Shown piece after piece: positions 48,819 to 58,346 of a stretch of 64,000 bases of DNA. The stretch comes from Virgibacillus_P tibetensis. Lineage in GTDB: Bacteria; Bacillota; Bacilli; Bacillales; Amphibacillaceae. Below the pieces are notes generated by a model that made no database searches, was not told the DNA's origin, and was given only the letters and a program-made list of their open reading frames with translations. Both the position numbers and the translations under genes were made by a program. The stretch lies in contig NZ_JARZFX010000001.1 of the NCBI RefSeq assembly GCF_036026595.1, positions 620,001 to 684,000 of the forward strand. Direction: 5' to 3'. The number at the start of each line of letters is the position of its first letter. Within the stretch, counting starts at the first letter, position 1.

Positions 48819-49754
48819 CTACTTACTTTCTAAAAATCCTGCAAGATCGGCTAAAATGATTCTAAATTTTTCTTTAATTAATTCAGGTGTTACTGTATAC
48901 CAATTAATGTCCATTCTATTTCTAAACCATGTGTACTGCCGCTTAGCGTATCTCCTCGAGTTTCTTTTCAAGAGATTGACACAGTGTTCCAGGTTCTGCT
49001 CACCTCTGAAATAGGGGATGAATTCCTTATATCCAATCGCACTCATCGACTGGCTGTCTTTGGACCCTTGCTCGTAAATTCTCTGTACTTCATTAAGCAA
49101 TCCATCTTCCATCATCTTTTCAATACGCTGATTAATCCGATTATAAAGTAGCTCTCTATCCATTTCTAAACCAATAAAAACAATATTGTACGGAGACTCC
49201 AAGTTTTGTTTCTGCTGGTAGTCAGTCATGGTTAAACCAGTTGTTTCATAGATTTCCAGCGCACGGATAACACGTCTGTAATTGTTGGGATGGATTTTCT
49301 CAGCCTGCTCCGGATCTACCTTTTTCAGGCGTTGATAGAGAGGTGTTATCCCAATTTTTTCGATCTCTTTTTCCAAACGATTGGTAATAGAATCATCTCT
49401 TTTAGTTTCAGAAAAATTATAGTTATATAATGCTGCCTGTATATATAGTCCGCTGCCGCCTACAATAATAGGTATTTTTCCGGAACCAGTAATTTTATCT
49501 ATGTAGTTTTGCACATAATATTGGAAATCAGCTGCAGAAAAATTCTCATTTGGTTCTTTAATGTCCAGCATATAATGGGGAATACCCTGCATTTCGGAGT
49601 TTGTAATTTTTGCTGTACCGATATCCATTCCCTTATATACTTGCATTGAATCTCCGCTTATTACTTCTCCATTATACCGTTTGGCAATTTCTATGCTTAG
49701 CTTTGTTTTTCCTACTGCCGTTGGTCCTACTATCGCAATTACAGTTTTTTTCAT
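48819..49754 (-). CDS. miaA: tRNA dimethylallyltransferase
   Basis: The protein has 311 residues. The P-loop is AIVGPTAVGKTKLSIEIAK, then GDSMQVYKGMDIGTAK with the catalytic Asp, and KRNSRRYAKRQYTWFRN near the C-terminus. It prenylates A37 of tRNAs reading UNN codons, the substrate for MiaB, also encoded in this window. The frame is open to 49826, inside the dps gene, but AGGGG with 7 nt spacing selects the ATG at 49754. Confidence 0.95.
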   Translation of the reverse strand: MKKTVIAIVGPTAVGKTKLSIEIAKRYNGEVISGDSMQVYKGMDIGTAKITNSEMQGIPHYMLDIKEPNENFSAADFQYYVQNYIDKITGSGKIPIIVGGSGLYIQAALYNYNFSETKRDDSITNRLEKEIEKIGITPLYQRLKKVDPEQAEKIHPNNYRRVIRALEIYETTGLTMTDYQQKQNLESPYNIVFIGLEMDRELLYNRINQRIEKMMEDGLLNEVQRIYEQGSKDSQSMSAIGYKEFIPYFRGEQNLEHCVNLLKRNSRRYAKRQYTWFRNRMDINWYTVTPELIKEKFRIILADLAGFLESK

Positions 49755-49785
49755 CCGTATTCCCCTATATCCCATTCTTTTATTT

Positions 49786-50229
49786 CTATGCTGAATATGC
49801 GTGGAGCATCCATACATATTTTTCAAGTTTTGCTTGGATCGATATCAACATATCTTCTGTCGGGCTATCCTTTCGACCAGCTGCGAGGTTAAGCCCTTCT
49901 TCCCGTATTTCATTTATCATCTGCTGATAGTCTTTGATCAACTGCGTAATCATTTCAATTTCCTTGTCGTCAGCATTTGCTTCATGCAATGTACTTTCTT
50001 TGATGTACATACTCATTGTTGCTAAAGGTCTTCCATCAATCATTAGTATTCTTTCTGCAATTTCATCAAGATCCTCAGCAAATGCCGTGTACATTTCTTC
50101 AAACTTTTCATGTAACTGAAAGAAATGACTGCCCTGTACATACCAATGGTACCGATGTAATTTAACATACATAACAAAGTAATTTGAAAGTAGTTGATTT
50201 AAAAAATCTATTAGTTTTTGGTTATCCAT
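49786..50229 (-). CDS. Dps-family ferritin-like protein
   Basis: The protein has 147 residues. The Dps ferroxidase motif is HRYHWYVQGSHFFQLHEKFE, followed by an acidic AFAEDLDEIAERIL helix, both contributing to the inter-subunit iron site. Such 12-mers oxidise and store iron and protect DNA from peroxide. AGAGGTGTG precedes the ATG at 50229; an upstream start at 50250 is less likely. It lies between mutL and miaA on the same strand with gaps of about 30-55 nt, so it is probably part of the DNA repair and tRNA modification run. Confidence 0.9.
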   Translation of the reverse strand: MDNQKLIDFLNQLLSNYFVMYVKLHRYHWYVQGSHFFQLHEKFEEMYTAFAEDLDEIAERILMIDGRPLATMSMYIKESTLHEANADDKEIEMITQLIKDYQQMINEIREEGLNLAAGRKDSPTEDMLISIQAKLEKYVWMLHAYSA

Positions 50230-50283
50230 GACACACCTCTGTTTTTTCATTAGTTTTGGCGTGACGTGGATTTTTTATACCTT

Positions 50284-52128
50284 TTACATGACTCGTTTAA
50301 ACATTTTTTCCAACTCATAAGAAGAAAAATGCACAATTATAGGCCTGCCATGCGGACAGGTAAACGGATCTGTCGTTGTCCGTAAGTCTTCCAACAGGCG
50401 AAACATATCTTCTTGATTTAAATAATGATTCGCCTTAATTGATCGTTTACATGACATGAGTATTGCTGCTTCCTCCCGAATGGCTTCCACATTAATTTTT
50501 TCATCAGACATCACCTGCTCGATCATTTCTCTGATAATCTCTTCTTCAAAACCAGTCGGAAACCAAGTCGGGTGCGATCGAATAACGTATGCTTGGTGTC
50601 CAAATGATTCAAAGAACAGTCCTATTTTCTCGAGCTCTTCTATATACTGTTCAATAAACAGTGCTTCTTGCTTTGAAAACTCAAACGTTAGCGGTAACAA
50701 TAGTTCCTGTGATTCATTATTTGTTTTTCCAAGTTTCTCTTTAAAATATTCATACTTGATTCGTTCTTGTGCAGCATGCTGGTCCACCATATAAAGACCG
50801 TTTTCATTTTGGGCCATAATATACGTTCCTTGCAATTGACCAATAGGATACATGGAAGGCACACGCTGCTCCGGTTCTTTCTTTTCTGTAGGGTAGTTCT
50901 GTTCGGATGTTTCATAAGAATCTGCTTGTTTTGAAGCTCCAGGTGGTAAACTGCTTTGTGAAAAGTGCTGGTTGATAGCAGGATCCTGCTTCTGTTGCGG
51001 CTCTGCCACTGACCGCTGCTCATTAATTTTTGAATTATACTCCCATGCTGGGGCAGCTGTCTGCTCAGTTGTTCCGTTGAAGTCGATTGTGCGCTGCACG
51101 GATTTCTCACTCGGGGCTGCTTTTTGCTGCAATTCAGGTATTAAGGATATTTCACGAAATTTCCTTCTAATCGTTTCTTCCAGTGCACTAAATAATTCTT
51201 TATCCTTGCTAAAACGTACTTCCAGCTTAGCGGGATGCACATTAACATCTACTAAAATTGGGTCCATCGTAATAGAAATTACAACAATGGGAGAGCGGCC
51301 TATGGGAAGGAGTGTATGATAACCTCTAACTATTGCCTGTGCTAATGGGATACTTTTGATGTAACGTCCGTTAATGATCGTAGATATATAGGATCTGGAA
51401 GCTCTTGTGACCTCAGGTTTAGCAATGTATCCTTCAATAGAAAAATCAAGTGTTTCATGCTTAATTGGAAGCATACGTTTAGCGACTCCCATTCCGTAAA
51501 CATGCGAAATAACTTGTAGCATATCACCAGTACCAGATGTTTTAAACAATCCCTTCCCATTATGTGTTACTTCAAATCGTATTTCGGGGTGAGACATCGC
51601 CAGCCTATTCATTAGATCCGTTATATGTCCGAGTTCAGTATGTATTGTTTTCATATATTTCAATCGCGCGGGTGTATTGAAAAATAAGTCTTCAACCATG
51701 ATCTCGGACCCTTGGCGAGCATCACTTTTCTTTTTCTCTTTGATATTTCCACCTTCTAGCGATAAGAAGGTTCCCGCCTCATCTCCTTGAGAGGTTTTGA
51801 CAGTTAATTTACTGACGGAGGCAATACTTGCGAGTGCTTCACCACGAAATCCAAGTGTTCTAACATGGAACAGATCATTTTCATTCTTTATTTTACTTGT
51901 AGCATGACGGAGAAAGGCCCGTTCACAATCTTCTTCCGCCATTCCTTCTCCATCATCAGTTATTTTAATTAATTGTAAACCTGCTTCGATAAGTTCCACT
52001 TTGATCCATGTGCTTTTTGCATCAATACTATTTTCAACTAATTCTTTTACGACAGATGCAGGGCGTTCAACAACTTCCCCTGCAGCTATTTTGTTAGCTA
52101 ATGCATCCGGCATTTGTATAATTTTCAT
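50284..52128 (-). CDS. mutL: DNA mismatch repair protein MutL
   Basis: The protein has 614 residues. GHKL ATPase motifs are IKITDDGEGMAEEDC and TLGFRGEALASIASVSKLT. After a Gln/Ser-rich linker (about 345-430) the C-terminal endonuclease-type domain carries VDQHAAQERIKYEYFK and CPHGRPIIVHF. The DQHA(X)2E(X)4E-like motif and ACKxxIKA (SCKRSIKAN) suggest nicking activity, as in B. subtilis. It is 20 nt downstream of mutS. Confidence 0.95.
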   Translation of the reverse strand: MKIIQMPDALANKIAAGEVVERPASVVKELVENSIDAKSTWIKVELIEAGLQLIKITDDGEGMAEEDCERAFLRHATSKIKNENDLFHVRTLGFRGEALASIASVSKLTVKTSQGDEAGTFLSLEGGNIKEKKKSDARQGSEIMVEDLFFNTPARLKYMKTIHTELGHITDLMNRLAMSHPEIRFEVTHNGKGLFKTSGTGDMLQVISHVYGMGVAKRMLPIKHETLDFSIEGYIAKPEVTRASRSYISTIINGRYIKSIPLAQAIVRGYHTLLPIGRSPIVVISITMDPILVDVNVHPAKLEVRFSKDKELFSALEETIRRKFREISLIPELQQKAAPSEKSVQRTIDFNGTTEQTAAPAWEYNSKINEQRSVAEPQQKQDPAINQHFSQSSLPPGASKQADSYETSEQNYPTEKKEPEQRVPSMYPIGQLQGTYIMAQNENGLYMVDQHAAQERIKYEYFKEKLGKTNNESQELLLPLTFEFSKQEALFIEQYIEELEKIGLFFESFGHQAYVIRSHPTWFPTGFEEEIIREMIEQVMSDEKINVEAIREEAAILMSCKRSIKANHYLNQEDMFRLLEDLRTTTDPFTCPHGRPIIVHFSSYELEKMFKRVM

Positions 52129-52148
52129 ATAAGCACTCCTTTCCTGCT

Positions 52149-54725
52149 CTATTTCTTCGCATCCTTCTGCAGTTTATATAGCTCATTCATTGCTTCTAAT
52201 GGGGTCATTTCAAATAAGTTCAGTTGTTTTAATTCATTGATCACTTTATTATGCGATACAGACACTTTTTCTTTTTTTGCTGTTAGCTTCTCTTCTACAA
52301 AAAATGACAACTGACCGGCCTCAATTTTTTCAGTCGTAGGGGCAGGTTTATCCGTGCTTTCTAATTGGCTTAAAATAGAGCTTGCACGCTCGATCAGGGC
52401 TTCTGGAAGGTCAGCTAGCTTGGCTACATGAATACCGTAGCTTTCATCTGCTGCGCCGTCTTTAATCTGATGCAAGAAAACGACATTACCTTCATACTCT
52501 TCTGCACGCACGTGTATATTTTTTAAATTAGGCAATGTTTCTTCCAATGCTGTAAGCTCGTGATAATGGGTGGAAAATAGGGTTTTTGCCTGAATATTAT
52601 TATGAATATATTCAACTATTGCCTGTGCTAATGCCATCCCGTCATAAGTACTTGTACCTCGCCCAATCTCATCCAATAAAATCAGACTCTTATTGGTTGC
52701 ATTTGAAATTGCGTGATTGGCTTCCAGCATTTCCACCATGAAAGTACTTTGGCCCGAAACCAGATCATCTGCTGCACCAATACGTGTAAATATTTGATCA
52801 AACAGCATCAATTCAGCATCCTCACAAGGAACAAAGCAGCCTATCTGCCCCATAATTACAGTTAATGCGAGCTGGCGCATATAGGTACTTTTCCCTGACA
52901 TATTGGGTCCAGTGATTAATAGAATATTTTTATTATCGTCCAATGAAATATCATTTGGCACAAAGGAGCCATCCTTCATAACCTGTTCAATCACAGGATG
53001 CCGCCCGTTTTTTATTGATAACTTATTTTCTGCAAATCTAGGGCGCTTATAGTTATTGGTTTCACTCACGGTAGCAAATGCTTGCAGAACATCAATCGTG
53101 CTGACCACTTCTGCTAAATGCTGAAGTTGTGGAATATGTTCTTTAATCTGCTCACGAATTTGTATAAATAGGGTATACTCCAATTCCACGCTTTTTTCTT
53201 CAGCTTCTAGGATCAGTTGTTCCTTTTCTTTTAATTCAGGAGTGATATAACGTTCCGCATTTGCAAGTGTTTGTTTTCTCTCATATCTGCCCTCAGGAAG
53301 AAGATGAATGTTGGCTTTAGTAACTTCAATGTAATATCCAAATACACGGTTGTAACCAATTTTAAGTGACTTTATTTTTGTTTCTTGTTTTTCTTTTTGT
53401 TCAAGTTCAGCGATCCACTTCTTACCATTTCTTGAAGCATCGCGATAATTATCCAGCGTCTCATTATATCCATCTTTAATAATCGACCCTTCTTTAATAG
53501 AAACCGGTGGATCATCTACTAAACTGGAATGTAATATGTCTATTAAATGCTTTGGGTACAGTAATCGATCAGCAAGCTCTTTTATTTGCTCTTGCTCAAA
53601 CTGCTTTAAGGTTTCGATTAATTCTGGTATCTTTTCAAGGGATTGCTTTAGTTGGTTTAAATCGCGTGCATTAACATTTCCAAAAGCAATTCTTCCAGCA
53701 AGCCTTTCCAAATCATAGACAGATTTCAATGTCTCCCTAAGTGTATCCCGCTCCATAAAGCCACTATAAAAACCATCTACGATCTGCAGTCTTTTTTCTA
53801 TGTGCTGTTTGTTCAACAATGGACGTTCCAACCATTTTTTAAGCATTCTGGATCCCATCGCTGTCACAGTTTTATCTAGTACCCATAGTAGACTGCCATG
53901 CTTTCCTTTTTTCAAAATTGTTTCTGTTAATTCAAGATTGCGCTTAGAGTACATATCAAGTGACAGGTAATGATCCAATTCAATTACTTCTGCTTGTTGT
54001 AAATGATTGAGCGATCGTTTTTGCGTAAACTGAATATAATTTAATAAACGGCTAAACGACTTCATCAATCGCTCATCATTCAGGTTTTCACATAGATTGC
54101 GATACTCGGCATTAAAGTTCACTTCATCCTGATAGGATAGAGTTACATGTAACCGATCGCGTAATTGTCTTTGTAAATCCTCTGGTAGACTGGAAGACAC
54201 AACTATCTCCTTGATCGGCTGATTGTACAATTCATGAATAACTGTATCCCATCCATGTGAAAGAAGCGCAATGCGATTTTCTCCGGTTGATAGATCATTA
54301 TAGACAATAACATAAGAGCCGTCTTTGAAATGAGAGAGACTGGCAATGTAATTATTTTCACCTTCACGTAGCATATTACTTTCCATGACTGTACCAGGTG
54401 TTATCAACTGTACGACTTCCCTTTTCACAACGCCTTTAGCTGTTTTCGGATCTTCAACCTGTTCACACATTGCTACTTTGTAACCTTTGTCTATTAAAAT
54501 TCTTATGTAGTTATCAGCTGCGTGATAAGGCACTCCACACATAGGGATAGGCTCCTTCTGACCGGGATCCCGTTGTGTAAGTGTAATTTCCAATTCCCTC
54601 GACGCTTTTATTGCATCATCAAAAAACATTTCATAAAAATCACCTAAACGATAAAATAGAAAAGCATCTTTATGCTCCGCTTTTATTTTCATATATTGTT
54701 CCATCATTGGTGTGTATTTTGCCAT
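52149..54725 (-). CDS. mutS: DNA mismatch repair protein MutS
   Basis: The protein has 858 residues. The mismatch-contacting FYRLGDFYEMFFDDA is near the N-terminus, Walker A is LLITGPNMSGKSTYMRQLAL near residue 600, Walker B ILLDEIGRGTSTYDGMALA follows, and the C-terminal tail has a beta-clamp-like LSFF. It recognises mispairs. The frame extends to 54776, but the ATG at 54725 after TGGGGGATT gives the family N-terminus MAKYTPMMEQY. Confidence 0.95.
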   Translation of the reverse strand: MAKYTPMMEQYMKIKAEHKDAFLFYRLGDFYEMFFDDAIKASRELEITLTQRDPGQKEPIPMCGVPYHAADNYIRILIDKGYKVAMCEQVEDPKTAKGVVKREVVQLITPGTVMESNMLREGENNYIASLSHFKDGSYVIVYNDLSTGENRIALLSHGWDTVIHELYNQPIKEIVVSSSLPEDLQRQLRDRLHVTLSYQDEVNFNAEYRNLCENLNDERLMKSFSRLLNYIQFTQKRSLNHLQQAEVIELDHYLSLDMYSKRNLELTETILKKGKHGSLLWVLDKTVTAMGSRMLKKWLERPLLNKQHIEKRLQIVDGFYSGFMERDTLRETLKSVYDLERLAGRIAFGNVNARDLNQLKQSLEKIPELIETLKQFEQEQIKELADRLLYPKHLIDILHSSLVDDPPVSIKEGSIIKDGYNETLDNYRDASRNGKKWIAELEQKEKQETKIKSLKIGYNRVFGYYIEVTKANIHLLPEGRYERKQTLANAERYITPELKEKEQLILEAEEKSVELEYTLFIQIREQIKEHIPQLQHLAEVVSTIDVLQAFATVSETNNYKRPRFAENKLSIKNGRHPVIEQVMKDGSFVPNDISLDDNKNILLITGPNMSGKSTYMRQLALTVIMGQIGCFVPCEDAELMLFDQIFTRIGAADDLVSGQSTFMVEMLEANHAISNATNKSLILLDEIGRGTSTYDGMALAQAIVEYIHNNIQAKTLFSTHYHELTALEETLPNLKNIHVRAEEYEGNVVFLHQIKDGAADESYGIHVAKLADLPEALIERASSILSQLESTDKPAPTTEKIEAGQLSFFVEEKLTAKKEKVSVSHNKVINELKQLNLFEMTPLEAMNELYKLQKDAKK

Positions 54726-54893
54726 GTCTAATCCCCCAAAAACCGCTAATATTCTCATGTCATTATAGCACATCAAATAAGATTAATACGACTAAGGTGA
54801 ACAGATTTGACCTGAAATAAATGATAAGTGACCTGTCCGCTGCTACCAAGTATATAAACACGAACAACTTATTTTACTATGTTTTAAACAAAA

Positions 54894-54922
54894 AAAATTA
54901 CGAGAGAAGGTCTCTCGTAATT
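54894..54922 (-). terminator. Terminator after cotE
   Basis: AAATTACGAGAGA and TCTCTCGTAATTT form a 13-bp stem with a 3-nt loop, followed on the minus strand by TTTTTTT. Confidence 0.9.
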
Positions 54923-54924
54923 TA

Positions 54925-55494
54925 CTAATCTTTTGTTTCAAGGAAATCCGGTTCTACATCACTCAGCTCATCATCTGTTAATTCAAAATCCCATCCCTCA
55001 TCGTCGTCATCATCATCAAATTTATCCCACTTCGGATTAACCCGTACAGAGATCTTTGTTTCTCCAATTATTTGAACAATAAACTCTCTTTCGATTTCAA
55101 CTACAATCTTATGGCCCTTATTTGAAATTTTACATTCCAGACAGTTTGGTTGCTGAATTACCTTTGCTATAACATCATAATCGTTGTTAATGCAATTATC
55201 ATCCTTTACAGAAAGTGGAATAACATCACAATAGGTTACTCTTTCTGTTACTACCTCTGTTTTCGTATTATCATTATACGAATACCAAATGTTAATGTCG
55301 TAGCTGCCATTAACTTCTACCGTGTCCTTTGATTTTTTCTTGGCATTGTATAAATGATTAATTACCCAACACCCTAAAATACTAGAGGGTTTATGTGATG
55401 GTGAGATTGAATGTGAATCTTGTGTGAACTTTCGACCCTTACCACAAACAGCCTTTGTAATGATTTCTCTATAGTCTTTATCAAGAAAAGTCAT
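54925..55494 (-). CDS. cotE: Outer spore coat morphogenetic protein CotE
   Basis: The protein has 189 residues. YREIITKAVCGKGRKFTQ, then SILGCWVINHLYNA and the VNGSYDINIWYSYNDNTKTEV block are typical. The C-terminus is strongly acidic (DDDDDDEGWDFELTDDELSD), as in CotE. It assembles the outer coat in the mother cell. It is placed between mutS and ricA-miaB, exactly as in B. subtilis. Confidence 0.94.
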   Translation of the reverse strand: MTFLDKDYREIITKAVCGKGRKFTQDSHSISPSHKPSSILGCWVINHLYNAKKKSKDTVEVNGSYDINIWYSYNDNTKTEVVTERVTYCDVIPLSVKDDNCINNDYDVIAKVIQQPNCLECKISNKGHKIVVEIEREFIVQIIGETKISVRVNPKWDKFDDDDDDEGWDFELTDDELSDVEPDFLETKD

Positions 55495-55608
55495 AATTAC
55501 TTTTACCTCCTCTTTTTACATAGTCATTTTATGCAAGACAAATACCTAAAGTGCATAGCTATTTTATGAATCAGGGGATACGTTGTGGTTGTTAGCTTAA
55601 TAAACGAA

Positions 55609-55647
55609 AAAACAGGAAGAGAAATTGTAAAATTCTCTTCCTGTTTT
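55609..55647 (-). terminator. Terminator after ricA
   Basis: AAAACAGGAAGAGAA and TTCTCTTCCTGTTTT form a 15-bp stem, with a T run on the minus strand. Confidence 0.9.
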
Positions 55648-55654
55648 ATTAGAT

Positions 55655-56083
55655 TTAATAACCGCAGCCACTTTTGCTTTGTGATTTAGAACCAGTTTCT
55701 CCTGCAAGCAGGTCCCCGCCAGTAGATTTAATCACATTATTTGTCACTTCTCTAGCGATTGTTCCTGATACCAATTGCAACACGTCATTTACTACTATTT
55801 GTGTTTCCTTGAATTCCTGTACCACTGGAATATCATCGATTTCAGCTTGTAAACGATCTATCTCCTGCTCAATTCTCTTCAATGCTTCCTGTTTCTCATA
55901 AGCTTGAAAATTAACAGCTTGTTTTTGTAAAGCTTTAATTTTTGTTATAAGCTGCTGAACTTTCTTGTTCTCATTTATCTTTGCCTCAACTTGTTTAAAA
56001 CGGTCAATTTCTTCTGTATTTGCAAGCATTTCTGCTAATTTTTTTGCTTCTTCAAGTACTTGTGTACGTGTGTATTCAGCCAT
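55655..56083 (-). CDS. ricA: RicA (YmcA), RNase Y regulatory complex subunit
   Basis: The protein has 142 residues and is mostly helical: RTQVLEEAKKLAEMLANTEE, then INENKKVQQLITKIKALQKQ, and a C-terminal SKSQSKSGCGY with the Cys expected to help hold an Fe-S cluster. RicA works with RicF and RicT to steer RNase Y and affects biofilm, competence and sporulation in B. subtilis. Its 1-nt gap to miaB supports co-transcription; rny is also nearby. Confidence 0.9.
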   Translation of the reverse strand: MAEYTRTQVLEEAKKLAEMLANTEEIDRFKQVEAKINENKKVQQLITKIKALQKQAVNFQAYEKQEALKRIEQEIDRLQAEIDDIPVVQEFKETQIVVNDVLQLVSGTIAREVTNNVIKSTGGDLLAGETGSKSQSKSGCGY

Positions 56084-56084
56084 G

Positions 56085-57653
56085 TTAATTCACCTCAACT
56101 GTATTTTCTACCATTATACCATTTAACGACCATGTTTTCGATTCTGTTATTTCCACTTCAACTATTTTACCTATTGATGATCTTGGCCCTTTGAAGTTAA
56201 CTAGTTTATTCTTCTCCGTATATCCAGCAAGAACTTCGGGGTCTTTTTTACTTTCACCCTCAACCAATACTTTAACTATCTCATTATCATAAGTCTTCAT
56301 AGAAGCCGCAGATTGTTTGTTTACAAGGTCATTCAAACGATATAAACGCTGCTTCTTCACTTCTTCTGGCACATCGTCTTTCTTGCGTGCTGCCGGTGTA
56401 CCTTCGCGAGGTGAATAGATAAATGTGTATGCAGCCTCAAATCCAACTTCCTCAACCAATGTCATGGTTTCTTCAAACTGCTCTTCTGTTTCATTTGGGA
56501 AACCAACAATTATATCTGTTGTAAGTGTTGCGTTTGGCATAGCAACACGGATTTTACGGACTAATTCCAGGTAATCTTCGCGTGTATATTTCCGGTTCAT
56601 TTTCTTTAGCACTTCGCTGCTTCCAGACTGAACCGGTAAATGAATATGATCCAGTAAATTGCCACCTTGTGCCAATACTTCAATCAAACGATCATCAAAA
56701 TCTCTAGGATGTGATGTTGTAAACCGAACGCGAGGAATATCTATTTTGTGAATAGCATCCATCAACTCTCCAAGCCCATATGTCATATCCTCAAAGTCTT
56801 TTCCATATGCATTTACATTCTGACCGAGCAACGTAACCTCCTGATAGCCCTGTGCAGCTAAATGGCGTACTTCCTGGATGATATCCTCTGGTTTACGACT
56901 ACGCTCTTTCCCACGTGTCATAGGCACGATACAGTACGTACAAAACTTATCACAGCCGTACATAATATTAACCCATGCTTTGATTTTACCCTTTCGGACC
57001 TTAGGAAGGTTTTCAATAATATCTCCTTCTTTAGACCATACTTCCACTATTTTTTCTTTACCGAACATTGCTTCTTTAACCAATTGTGGCAAACGGTGGA
57101 TGTTATGTGTTCCGAAAATCAAATCAACATGCTGATGTTTTTTTAGAATGCGGTTTACTACCGACTCTTCCTGTGACATACAACCACAAACGCCAAGAAT
57201 CAGATCTGGTTTTTCCAATTTAAGTGGTTTGAGGTGACCAATTTCACCGAACACTTTGTTTTCGGCATTTTCCCGGATTGCACATGTGTTCAGCAAGATA
57301 ATATCTGCCTCATTCGTGTCAGTAGTTGACTCATATCCCATTTCAGTTAAAATTCCAGCCATTACCTCTGTATCATGTTCATTCATTTGACAACCATATG
57401 TACGGATTAAATATTTTTTACCTTCTCCGACGTTTTCCATATCCTCTGGGATACCAAAATCATAGTGAACATTAATTTTATCACGTCCACGTTTGCGTGC
57501 TTTATTTAAGTTAGGTGGTTCATAGGTTGTCTCAAAATACTTCGCAAAATCAGCACTTGTCTTTTCATGCAAGGCATTTTCCTGGCCGGATTTTCTGTCC
57601 GCGGCATCTACCTGTTTAATTTGCGACTGCTCTTTTCGCTGTTCTTCGTTCAT
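56085..57653 (-). CDS. miaB: tRNA-2-methylthio-N6-dimethylallyladenosine synthase
   Basis: The protein has 522 residues. The N-terminal UPF0004 cluster cysteines start in LIRTYGCQMNEHDTEVMAG, the radical SAM motif CxxxCxxC is in MYGCDKFCTYCIVPMTRG, and a TRAM domain ends the protein (VEVEITESKTWSLNGIM). It methylthiolates i6A37 in tRNA, acting after MiaA. A start at 57689 is open, but AAAGGGG precedes the ATG at 57653. Confidence 0.95.
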   Translation of the reverse strand: MNEEQRKEQSQIKQVDAADRKSGQENALHEKTSADFAKYFETTYEPPNLNKARKRGRDKINVHYDFGIPEDMENVGEGKKYLIRTYGCQMNEHDTEVMAGILTEMGYESTTDTNEADIILLNTCAIRENAENKVFGEIGHLKPLKLEKPDLILGVCGCMSQEESVVNRILKKHQHVDLIFGTHNIHRLPQLVKEAMFGKEKIVEVWSKEGDIIENLPKVRKGKIKAWVNIMYGCDKFCTYCIVPMTRGKERSRKPEDIIQEVRHLAAQGYQEVTLLGQNVNAYGKDFEDMTYGLGELMDAIHKIDIPRVRFTTSHPRDFDDRLIEVLAQGGNLLDHIHLPVQSGSSEVLKKMNRKYTREDYLELVRKIRVAMPNATLTTDIIVGFPNETEEQFEETMTLVEEVGFEAAYTFIYSPREGTPAARKKDDVPEEVKKQRLYRLNDLVNKQSAASMKTYDNEIVKVLVEGESKKDPEVLAGYTEKNKLVNFKGPRSSIGKIVEVEITESKTWSLNGIMVENTVEVN

Positions 57654-57766
57654 AACGAAACCCCTTTCTTTATTTAAAAAACAATTCATTAAGTATAGTT
57701 TTACATTAGTACAGTATAAACTCTATAGCCAAATTAAACAATATCTGTACTTGGTGCACAAAGAAA

Positions 57767-57792
57767 AACCTTCCTTTATTATCAGGAAGGTT
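57767..57792 (-). terminator. Second hairpin downstream of spoVS
   Basis: AACCTTCCT and AGGAAGGTT form a 9-bp stem, followed on the minus strand by TTTCTTTG. It lies between spoVS and miaB. Confidence 0.7.
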
Positions 57793-57934
57793 ACTTAAAT
57801 TGTCATTTTTCACTGTTAATCTTGTAAGGCTATGGAAAAATCTTCAGTAGTGTTCTAGTATTTGGACTGTTATTTCTTATAGTTAATTACTCAGCAATTT
57901 TAAGTATCGGTTTTTTTAATTAACATAACAAAAA

Positions 57935-57960
57935 TAGTGCTACGCCTTAACGCAACACTA
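57935..57960 (-). terminator. Terminator after spoVS
   Basis: TAGTGTTGCG and CGTAGCACTA (minus strand, with mismatch/G-T pairs) enclose a 6-nt loop and are followed by TTTTTG. Confidence 0.65.
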
Positions 57961-57979
57961 ATTAATTCCTTTAAAAAAA

Positions 57980-58240
57980 TTATCTAGGTTCTATAATTAG
58001 CTTAATCGCCGTTCGTTCTTCATTATCGATCATAATATCGGTAAAAGCCGGTATACAAATTAAATCGACTCCGCTCGGGGCTACAAATCCTCTTGCTATG
58101 GCTACTGCCTTTACGGATTGGTTTAATGCTCCCGCACCAATTGCCTGTATCTCCGCTTTGCCTCGTTCACGTAATACATTCGCAAGTGCACCTGCTACTG
58201 AATTTGGATTGGATTTTGCTGAGACCTTTAATACATCCAT
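57980..58240 (-). CDS. spoVS: Stage V sporulation protein S
   Basis: The protein has 86 residues: MDVLKVSAKSNPNSVAGALA, then LNQSVKAVAIARGFVAPSG and a typical ALBA-like fold end TAIKLIIEPR. It affects septation and coat assembly in sporulation and may bind nucleic acid. GAAGGAGG precedes the ATG at 58240. Confidence 0.95.
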   Translation of the reverse strand: MDVLKVSAKSNPNSVAGALANVLRERGKAEIQAIGAGALNQSVKAVAIARGFVAPSGVDLICIPAFTDIMIDNEERTAIKLIIEPR

Positions 58241-58346
58241 TACTAGTACCTCCTTCATTTGCTATTATAGTTCTACTGCTACTATATTCCTGGAGATGTT
58301 AGCTTATTACCCTATTATGCATCAATAATTCAAATAATTCAATCAA

